NCBI GenBank assembly: GCA_021521415.1 | Contig: JAIQDT010000226.1 | Coordinates: 680,501-744,500, forward strand | Source: Bidens hawaiensis | Taxonomy: Eukaryota > Streptophyta > Magnoliopsida > Asterales > Asteraceae | DNA length: 64,000 nt | Direction: 5' to 3' | In this document: positions 55,869 through 64,000 of the stretch, in pieces | Layout of the letters: each line of letters opens with the position of its first letter | How positions within the stretch are numbered: the stretch's first letter is position 1 | The notes under the pieces: generated by a model | Database searches by the model: none | What the model was told of the DNA's origin: nothing | Seen by the model: the letters and a program-made list of their open reading frames with translations, nothing else | Made by a program: the position numbers and the translations under genes

Positions 55869-56918
55869 ACACATAAGTAATGCAGTTAATGTGACATTGG
55901 GTAACATGTGAATACATACATGATATTCAGATATAATATTACATTTCCACCATCTTTCGCTAAATTTTGTCTTTCTTTTAACCGATCATTTCAAATCAAC
56001 ACCAAGTACATAAATTACCCAATATAGTAAACAATACACAAATAACATAGATTATCCAGATTACATCAACACCAATTACACAAAATACTCAAATTACACT
56101 AATTATCTAACAACAAATACACGACATTAAATAAATTACCAATTGCACATAATACACAATGTAAATTAATTACAAACACTACACAAATTACATAAATTAC
56201 CCCAAGTACACAAATTACCATATTACTACACAGTACACCAAATACTCAAATTACATGTACAACAATTTCACAAATTTCCCAAATTATCTACGTCAATTAG
56301 AAAAATTACCCAAATTACAAAATTGCACAAATTATCTGCGATAATTACACAAATGACCCAAATTATATTTACACCAATTACAAAAACTATCCAATTACTT
56401 AACATAATCATATTAAAAAAAATCCACCCATTTTACAAACCAAATGAGTTAATAATTAGTAGATTGGTAACTAAAATGGGTAGATGGAGATGAAATAGAT
56501 CGGTGGTGTAATAGAAGAAAATGCATTTTATAATAATAATATTTATTATTATTATCATAATAAATGACCAAATTTATGAATAAAAAAAACAAAAGTTATA
56601 GCAAGCTTTATACCCCACCATTATAACCTCGGTTCCGATTTTTGTTTCTTTTCTTTATTTTTTTTCACTCAACCATCAACCCATCATCATTAACCCCAAC
56701 CCCCCTTTCAAAAAGTAAAAACCCATTCCTGTTATAATTAGTAGGTAAAATTGGAAATAACACCCAAACTAAATTAGTGAAAATTTAAAGGTGCAAACCC
56801 AAAGTTAATTGTTAGTGTTTTTTTTCTTTTCAAATTTATACAATTAAATATGTTTATATGTTCCAAATTATAAATCCACTTTCAATTTTTTTTAATAATA
56901 AAAGAATAGAAGAGAAAG
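55869..56918. repeat. Degenerate AATTACAC-type repeat region
   Basis: From about 55990 to 56400, CACCAATTACACAAATTACC-like words recur with irregular spacing of roughly 10-30 bp. Beyond 56430 the sequence is plain AT-rich, with a short (ATT)n run near 56530-56555. No gene seen. Confidence 0.5.
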
Positions 56919-56921
56919 TAA

Positions 56922-58795
56922 AACCATGTATAGTCATAAAGCTTCACTACCAGGAATTATGCGCCACGTGGCGCCCAGTCAGAGTTATGGTTTTGTACAA
57001 AAACATATTGTAGTCATAACTCTCCACATCCAGGCATTATGCGCCACGTGGAGCCCAGTCATTATTAATTTTATTTGTTTTTTTAAATACTAAATCATTT
57101 AAATAAATTAACATAAAATTAAAAATTACGTTAAACTTTCAAATAAAAAATACATTAAACTAAATTAAAAAAAAATACATCAAATTAAAAATAACAAAAA
57201 CATAAATAATACTAATAAAACTAAAACTCATTTATATTTTTCTAAAATTTTCGCTCGTCGAGTGGCTTTTAGAGATTTGACTATCGGGTCGTCTTCGGAT
57301 AGCTCGTTTGATAAAATCTCGATGTCTTTGTCCATCTCATTACTTCGAAGTAGGTCGACGACGTCCAAATTTACTTAAAGTCGTTGGGTTCCAAGTTGGT
57401 GTAAATCTTGGAGTCGAGAGTTCATTAATTGGAATTGGCTTTCCAATTCGGGATTCGAACCCGTTGCCGACGACGAAGCGGCCCCTTTCCCCCTTCCTTT
57501 GCCTTTGGTTCTTCTACCCCCCCCCCCCCGGCCGAGGCATCTCGGTAGTATTCACGGGGTCATTATCGCTTAAGTTGAAGTTTCGAGCGTCGGAACGGGG
57601 CGTGTCTGGATCAACCGAAGACGATGTTTTAGACTTTTTTTTACTCGGGCCACCGTTGGCTTCGGCTTCGGCATCCAACACCAAGCCCCATTTTGGGTGA
57701 AACCTCAATAGGTCTATCCAAATGCCAAAGTAGTTGAAGGTCCCGCCGACCTTAGGTTGAAACTCAACCAACGCGTTTTCCATGACTTTCACGTCCGAGA
57801 CACCGCTACTCCTAGTTCGATTCATCCGAGAGAAAACCGTATGGAAAGCCGAGCATTTGGTGTTTATGTCGCCCCATTTCGACAGTAACGAATCTTTTTC
57901 TCGACGCGAGTCCCCGCCAAGGTTGTGAAACCTCTCTATAATTTTGTGCCAAAATACCTCCGCTTTTTGATAGTTCGCTAAAAAAATAAAAACATTACAA
58001 GTTTAATGTTTGTTATAAGAAATCTAAAAAAATATATATGCATTTTAAAAACTTACCGCATTTGGCATCTTCCGATATTTGGCACCAAGCACGAGCACAT
58101 AGTACGCACTCGTCGATACTCCACGCTATCACCGTCTTTTTAACCCGAGGTTCGCCGGCGGGCTTCTTTGCGTGTTTTTTCGAACATCCGCGTTGGCTCG
58201 AACCGCCTACGGTCTCCGGGACGGGTTGTGTCTCCGGCACGAACTCGACCTCGGGTTGGGTCTCCGGGGCGGGTTGGGAACCCGAACCGGCAAAAATGTT
58301 CGTCGTAGAGTTTTGGAAACCGGGCACCGCGTTTGGCATAGAGTTTTGTAGATATTGAAAGTAGACGGCCATTTGCGGGTCAAAAATTTGCGGGACGGGT
58401 ACGGTTGGCGTCGGGGCGGTAGATTGGTTCGGTTGTGGATTTTGGTTGCCTTGACGGGCATATTGGCCGAAACCGAGAATATTTTGATTGTTGTTTGGAA
58501 TCATTTTGGTAGAAATATTTGTGTAAAAGATATAAATTGGTATAGAAGTAGAATGAGTGTGTTAAAAAAATGAGTTTGATTTGTGTATATAGTATAAATA
58601 TAATTAATATAATTTTTTTTAATAAAAATCCCAACGGCTCCGAACTCACCCAACGGCTATTTTTTTGATTTGTGTGTCATTATTCTGCGTTTTGTATACA
58701 ACGTGGCAAAAAGAAATTGCATAACGCAGGGGGTGCGGTCTACCCCCGCGTTTTCCTCCTTAACGCAACACAAAACGCACCCAGTACGGGTGGTC
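56922..58795 (-). mobile_element. PIF/Harbinger derivative carrying the partner gene
   Basis: The ends AACCATGTATAGTC and (complement of the right end) GACCACCCGTACTGG are similar. TAA flanks both sides (56919-56921, 58796-58798), the usual 3-bp TWA duplication. Near the left end an approximately 80-bp segment with ATTATGCGCCACGTGG is duplicated (about 56937 and 57016). The only gene is the SANT/NAM-like partner; no transposase is present. Confidence 0.65.
57228..58504 (-). pseudogene. Harbinger partner protein, SANT/NAM-associated type
   Basis: Exon 1 (58504-58057) begins MIPNNNQNILGFGQYARQ, with a Gln/Pro-rich and PETQ-repeat region, then KKTVIAWSIDECVLCARAW, the SANT/MYB-like helix. An intron follows (GT at 58055-58056, AG at 57978-57979). 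Exon 2 (57977 down) gives ANYQKAEVFWHKIIERFHN, SLLSKWGDINTKCSAFHTVF and FGIWIDLLRFHPKWG, then a Ser/Lys-rich linker, a C13 tract at 57517-57529, and a helical tail ending ARRAKILEKYK-like at TGA 57228-57230. The tail reads through TAA at 57375-57377. These proteins, often labelled glutathione transferase T3-like or NAM-like, help PIF/Harbinger transposases bind DNA. The C-tract makes the frame uncertain. Confidence 0.7.
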
Positions 58796-58798
58796 TAA

Positions 58799-59446
58799 GG
58801 AAATTATGATAATTACGGAAGAGAGATAAATTTTCATGTTACTAAAATACCCTTTAATTATTAATTGAAATATATGATAATTTAATCCACTAAATTTGTT
58901 CTTAACTTCTTAAAACTTAATAAGTTTTTAAAAGATATCATCGCTACTCATATTTAATAAGTTAAATTGTTAGTGACAAAAGTCAACAAAGTCAAAAACA
59001 GTAGGATCAATTTTGACTAAACGAAACTTTTGTTTATTTGAATGATTTTTGCAAAAAGGACAATTCAACTAACTTAACATAGATCGGATGATCGGATGTG
59101 GTCTACATTGTATATAAATTTGATTTATATTTCTTACACTTTATATTATTGTTGAGTTTGTTTTTATTTAATATTACTTTTAGTTGACTCATATTTCGAT
59201 TTTAAAGATTTCGAGACACAACAAGCTAAAATAGAGTATTTTGTTAAGCTTGAGAACGACAAGTGAAGATTCAAACAAGTTTAATTTATTTTGATAAAAA
59301 GTCTTTAAAAAAACTCATTATATATTAATTATTAATTTAAAATCATTAATTTACATAAAGAAAAAAAAAAGAGAGAAAAAAACAAATATAAAAGAAAGTT
59401 ATGTGTAGTCAAGTCTTATACGTAAACTTAGAAAAATCCAGTGTCA
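58799..59446. other. Unassigned AT-rich sequence
   Basis: No gene or transposon terminus recognised. Confidence 0.4.
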
Positions 59447-60157
59447 TCTATACTATATATAATACATTAAAAAATGGTAAATTAAGACACTAGATTTTAA
59501 AGAATTTACAATTGCTTAAGCACATGATACAATTATAAAGAGAAATAAAGTGGTAATTGAACACTTAAATATCATATTTCTCTATGATAGTTACAATATA
59601 AGTCCTTCAACTTTATTCAAGTTTTTATAATTTAGTGAATAATTACAAATTTAACTTCTATCTTTTGCCTATTTACTCTTTTTAATTTCACTTTTAACCC
59701 AACCCCCCCCCCCCCCCCCCACGATTTTCGAACGCTCATAACTTTTTCGTATGATAATATTTTTTCTTTTAAATTGCACTATAAAAATGAGCGCTTTATC
59801 CTCTTTAATTTGAGTATGGTATTGCAATAGTTTGTTTAAGTTATAAAAATGACATTTTTTGTGGTCCAATTTTGATCGTTTTGAATTAAACCGTGAGCCA
59901 AATCATTAGTAATGGTATTTTGTCGTCGAAAACTGAAACCGGGACGTTGAAAATTGAAACCAAACAAACCGAATCATTATCAACTATTTGGTTCCGATTT
60001 AGTTTGTACTTTGATAACAATTTGGGTTTAAAATAAGATTATTCCAAATATACCAACAAACGATTTCATGGTTTCAAATAAACAATAAACACCCATAAAT
60101 ATATTACATGATTACTAAGGTCTGTGTTTCGCGCTGCATCGCGCGGGCACCGTCTAG
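59447..60157 (+). mobile_element. Candidate non-autonomous Helitron, 711 bp
   Basis: It starts TCTATACTATATATAATAC after an A (59446). It ends with a CGCGC-TGCATC-GCGCG hairpin (60130-60145), then GGCACCGT and CTAG at 60154-60157. The base after CTAG is C rather than T, a departure from the usual site. An 18-C tract at 59703-59720 lies inside. No coding sequence. Confidence 0.55.
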
Positions 60158-60650
60158 CATTTATTTAATTTGTTGTGATGCTAATTGCAATTAAAATCAA
60201 CGAGTTGTCCAACTTTAATTTAATTGGGTTACAAATGAGTAAAAAGGAAAAGACCGGCCCAAGTTGAAGGAATTTTTGTTTTAAGTTTGCAACAAATAAC
60301 CAGGCCCAACATATTCTTGAAACCAACAACAATAACTATTAAAGGGGTTGGAAATAATGCAAAAAGGGAGACCGGGTCAAGTTATTCTACAAATGGTAAC
60401 AAAAATGAGAAGTTTGAGAAGCCATAAATAATTGACATGTGTTAAGTGGGGACCAAAAGAAAAGGGGTATAGAGGTAATTGTATACATTTTCTCTCTCCA
60501 AATGCAAGACACATATTAATACCCCCATCATTTTAGAACGTCTATAACTTTTTCGTATGATATTTTAAAAAAAATAATCATAATAACAAACGTTTTTTTA
60601 TCTTTAATATAAGTATGATTTTTGTTATATAAAATTTAAAACAAAAACTA
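60158..60650. other. Unassigned sequence with a short shared repeat
   Basis: GAACGTCTATAACTTTTTCG near 60537 recurs as GAACGCTCATAACTTTTTCG near 59730, inside the candidate Helitron. No gene seen. Confidence 0.4.
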
Positions 60651-60652
60651 CA

Positions 60653-60850
60653 TCATTGTGTCTTTTCGCACATCATTGTGTATTTTCGCTTATCATTGTG
60701 TCTTTTTTCGTCATTGTGTCTTTTCACACCATTGTGTTTTTTCGCACACCATTGTGTCTTTTCGCACACAATTGTGTCTTTTTCGTCATTGTGTCTTTTC
60801 GCACACCATTGTTTCTTTTCGCTTATCATCGTGTCTTTCAACTCATCGTT
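60653..60850. repeat. 18-20-bp minisatellite, about eleven copies
   Basis: CATTGTGTCTTTTCGCACA and shorter variants (TCATTGTGTCTTTTTTCG) are repeated in tandem. Open frames across it on both strands are by-products of the repeat. Confidence 0.85.
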
Positions 60851-60947
60851 ATGTTTTTTTAAATACTAATACCACCGTTGTGTAGTAATAATATGTAAAA
60901 ATAATGATAAAATAACAATAAATTATCTAATACAAAAAACACAATGA

Positions 60948-63900
60948 CTAATACATGTTACACAATAACTTGAAACGTAAAACACAATGGTGACATTCAT
61001 CATACATGTTACACAAACTTCCAAGACTTATGCATGTATTCATATTTGACAATAGATTCACATCTCTGACATTCATCATATAGTCTCTTTCAGCAATGTC
61101 CATTCTTCTCAATTTTTCTGTCATTTTTGACCTGTGAAGTTGAATCAATCTCCAGCTTCTCTTTTCCTTTAAGAACTTGAATCCTTTATCAGCTTCATCT
61201 TTCAAAAACTTTGATAAATCATTCATCTGCCTTCCTGCCATTCTGTTTCTATTTCTGTAATCATACAAGTTAAGAGTGGCCATCCTTTCCAATTGTTCTT
61301 CAGTATATTCACGGAAGTCACTTCTTACAACAATTTCTCTCAGTAATCTGCTTTCCATAATTACCTTCAGAGATTCAGTGACAGAATCATAGTAGAGTTC
61401 TCTTGGAAGATCCACATCAGACTGTGGTCTTATTGTTCTTTGTTGTGCAGATCTACTTGATTCACCTCTTCCACCTTGTGGATATCTTCTTGAAATTGGA
61501 GGTCTAAAAGGGATAGACTTCTTTGGTTTTCCAGGCCTTAAGTTGAAAACTTTAATGTAGATTGCCTCTACCATTTCTGGTGGAAGGTTGGCAAGATCAA
61601 CAATGTCTTGTCCTGCTAGTTCTTTAAGATCAAGCAACATCTTTCCCATACCAGGTCTGTTTGACAATCCAACAGGTACAAATTTTCCATCTACAAAGCT
61701 TCTAGGGTTTTCTCCTTCCCTTAGAGCTTTCTCCCAATCGGCCTTTTGGATATAGAAAAGGTTTTTCAAATTCTCCTTTTCCAAGACATTAAAATCTGCT
61801 TCACTCATTCCCCTTTGATTGATCATTATGTTCCTCAGAATATTGATCATCTCTTTATTCTCCCAAGGAACAATAGGTTCATCTTTAGGTTCAGGCTTCA
61901 CTTCTTGTGGGGTAGGAGTTTCAACTGATCTGACTTGTTCCTTTAATTTCTCCCTCACAGTTTGAATTCTTCTTTTCTTTGCTTGAGGTTCATCAGTTGA
62001 TTCAGACTGTTTAGTAGAGCTCTCAGTTTGGACCCTCTTTAGTTTTTCTTTTCTTTTCAGTTTATTGTACTGGTCCAACACTGATTCTCTAGATAGGTTC
62101 TCAACAATTTCTGGCTTCAAACCTTTTTCTAGCAGATATCCACACATGCCTCCATACTTTCTCTTCAAGGTTTCCATCTTTTCAAGTTTCTCATTTTCTT
62201 TTACGCACTTTTCAATCACTTTTTCTCTTTCACTGTTATACAAATCTTGGAGTTGGTCAAAGTTGAAATGAGACAGATCTTTCTCTGAATAATTGTTCCT
62301 TCTGAGATATTCTCTGAATTTCTGGCTTTCCCTGTTCTTTTCTTCCATCTTTTTCTTGAGACCATCTCTCTCCTTATCAAGTCTCCTTTGCAACTGATCA
62401 TCATCAAGATCAGCCAAAGTTTCAAAACTTATGCCATACCTTCTCAACTTTACAACCAATGGATGACTTCGTTTGGCTTCTCTCATACTTAACTCAATGT
62501 TGACTCTCTACTCATCAGTCATTTCAACTTGTGGAGATTCAACATTGACAACTTCATCTCCCTTCTCTTGATCATCATTGTTCTCATCAGAATCATCAGT
62601 TTCATCATCCTCTTCAGTTGATACATTTATTGCATCTATCTTTGGTTCATCTGAGGGTGGATGATCTGGATTTTGTTCAGTTCTAACAGGTATATCAGGA
62701 ACACCTTGAACCCTTTCACCTGGTTGCAAGGTTTGTAGTGGGACTGCCCTGATAGGACTAGCATCATCATCTGGAGTTTCAACAAAGTATTTATTCTTGT
62801 TATCCCACTTTCCTCTCTTAGCAGATCTTTCATGCTCAGTCTGCTCAGATGCCCTCTTACTTCTCATGTAGGTCTTGGCAAACCTATTTACTTTCTCAGC
62901 AAATTCTTCATGTAGTTTTGGAAGTCTTTCTCTTTTCTGTTGAAGTGTTTCATGAGGTTGAGTTATATTCACCCTTTCAGACCAGCTGTCAGTTGGGTTC
63001 TTCTTCAAATCTTCTTTCACTTGCTCAGCCCATTTCTTGGCAGCCATAGAAGCAATAGACTCACCAACTTCTTCTTCAACCATCATGTCAGTATTCAGAT
63101 TGATTGGTTCAGCAGTTTCATTTGTCTTTGTTTCTGGTTGACTTTGGGTCTGAAACATGCTAACCACCATAGCTAAGGACTTGTCGGCTTCCTCTTGCTC
63201 TTTTAACTTAATCAAGGCTTCAATTATTTCTTGATCAGCCACATCATCAATGATTTCTTTTGCAAGTTTGGCTTGTTTGATCAAGGCTTCCTGCTCTGCC
63301 ATTTCTTCTGGAGTCAGGGTTTGAGCCAATATCTCCCTATCCCTTGTCTCTTTTAAAATGTTCTCTTGTTCTCTTAAGGCAATACTTGCAGCAATAGCAT
63401 CATCTTTGAACAATACATCTTTTTCTGGATATGCCTTAACAGGCTTTTCTTCACTGACTTTTGTTTTACCTTTCTCAATTCTCCTCCTCACATCATCTTC
63501 ATCTTCCGGCTGTACATAGTCATCAATCTCCTTCTCAAGTGCTTCTAACTCAGGGTCATACTCTACCCTCTTGGAGCTTTCTGGTTGTTCAGTTTGAGTG
63601 ATGGGCTCCTCAGTAGCAGTATTCCCTTCATTTATTACTTCAGTCTCAACTCCAGTTTGAATGTCAGTTAATACATCAGTAGCTATATCAGTAGCAGCTA
63701 CATTCTCCTCAACATTTGCCTTTTCAATCTCATCCACTCTCTCTTCTACATTCTCTTCATCCCTTTCCACATTTGCAATTTCATCATTATAATCATAGTC
63801 TTTTCTCCCACATCTGATCTATCACCTTCATACTCATCATCCTCAATTCTTCTTTCTTCACTACTCTCCTCTCCATCATCATAAGCATTCATAATCAATT

Positions 63901-63970
63901 TCAAACTGTCTGCAGTCTCTACAACTGTTACAGTTTCATTTTCAGCATTTACACCAGAGACAGTTGGCAT
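60948..63970 (-). pseudogene. Highly charged coiled-coil ORF, probably retroelement-borne
   Basis: Frame 63770-62508 and frame 62486-60948 are the same register, separated by a TAG at 62508-62510 and seven sense codons. A third frame (63970-63746) joins after a one-base shift near 63795. Together they give about 1,000 codons. Residues are about 40% charged, with EEMAEQEALIKQAKLAKEI-type helices, a KKRRIQ basic patch and GLKKKMEEKNRESQKFREYL. A more compact region contains PWENKEMINILRNIMINQRG, KADWEKALREGENPRSFVDG and GKPKKSIPFRPPISRRYPQ. I do not recognise a domain. Size, composition and decay resemble the accessory ORF at 1192-4185, but clear homology was not seen. The N-terminus lies beyond the window. 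The last 35 codons look like read-through into repeat sequence. Confidence 0.5.
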
Positions 63971-64000
63971 ACTTTCATTCTCCCTTTGTTTTGGGGCAAC

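Noticed and set aside
57308..57700. 130-codon plus-strand ORF and 106-codon ORF at 58038-58358
   Set aside because: They are antisense to the two exons of the Harbinger partner gene, which has clear family motifs and splice sites on the minus strand.
60656..60885. Three overlapping plus-strand ORFs (63-75 codons) and one minus-strand ORF
   Set aside because: They only translate the 18-20-bp minisatellite; every frame gives a repetitive peptide.

Overview
This window is repeat-dense nuclear DNA from a flowering plant. No bacterial, organellar, tRNA or rRNA gene is visible. The Ty3/Gypsy polyprotein, the gag-like accessory ORF at 1.2-4.2 kb and the PIF/Harbinger proteins look like families I associate with the daisy family (Asteraceae). 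That placement is inference from protein style, not from a search. I find no intact cellular gene; the one recognisable host gene is a pseudogene.

Layout. (1) 1-4.7 kb: a long retrotransposon-type accessory ORF with four nonsense codons and no frameshift, followed by a polypurine tract and a 433-bp LTR. The 8-mer GCGAAGTT clusters both upstream of the ORF and inside the LTR. (2) 4.7-5.7 kb: the 3' tail of a Helitron with the end of its PIF1-type helicase. (3) 6.4-7.8 kb: a decayed Copia remnant. (4) 8.4-25.0 kb, minus strand: an organellar oligopeptidase (M3 metallopeptidase, thimet type) pseudogene of about 17 exons. Its first coding exon is split by a 9.9-kb Copia element with a TCAAT target duplication. 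One intron holds three nested elements. The Copia itself carries about 4.7 kb of foreign DNA, including PIF/Harbinger fragments. (5) 26.6-28.2 kb: a PIF/Harbinger transposase remnant lacking part of its catalytic core.

(6) 29.1-51.4 kb, minus strand: a composite Ty3/Gypsy element, LTR-internal-LTR-internal-LTR, flanked once by the 5-bp duplication CCCGT. The 9,529-bp unit (internal region plus LTR) occurs twice in tandem. Both copies share the same frameshift in reverse transcriptase. Each also has an intact 216-codon extra ORF between primer-binding site and gag, which I do not recognise. The LTRs carry arrays of hairpin-forming 36-bp repeats.

(7) 51.7-52.1 kb: an LTR-like promoter segment. 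(8) 52.28-55.86 kb: a solo LTR with AAACA target duplication, containing a hairpin array, an ATTCGAAT-rich array and a nested 477-bp Helitron. (9) 56.9-58.8 kb: a PIF/Harbinger derivative carrying the SANT/NAM-like partner gene. (10) 59.4-60.2 kb: a second short Helitron candidate. (11) 60.9-64 kb, minus strand: a broken, highly charged coiled-coil ORF, probably retroelement-borne.

The features do not form a pathway; they form a history of insertions. The oligopeptidase gene accumulated Copia, DNA transposons and a LINE. The Gypsy composite grew by tandem duplication after its polymerase was already broken. The best candidates for something undescribed are the extra ORF in the Gypsy element and the hairpin-repeat architecture found at similar positions in two different LTR families.
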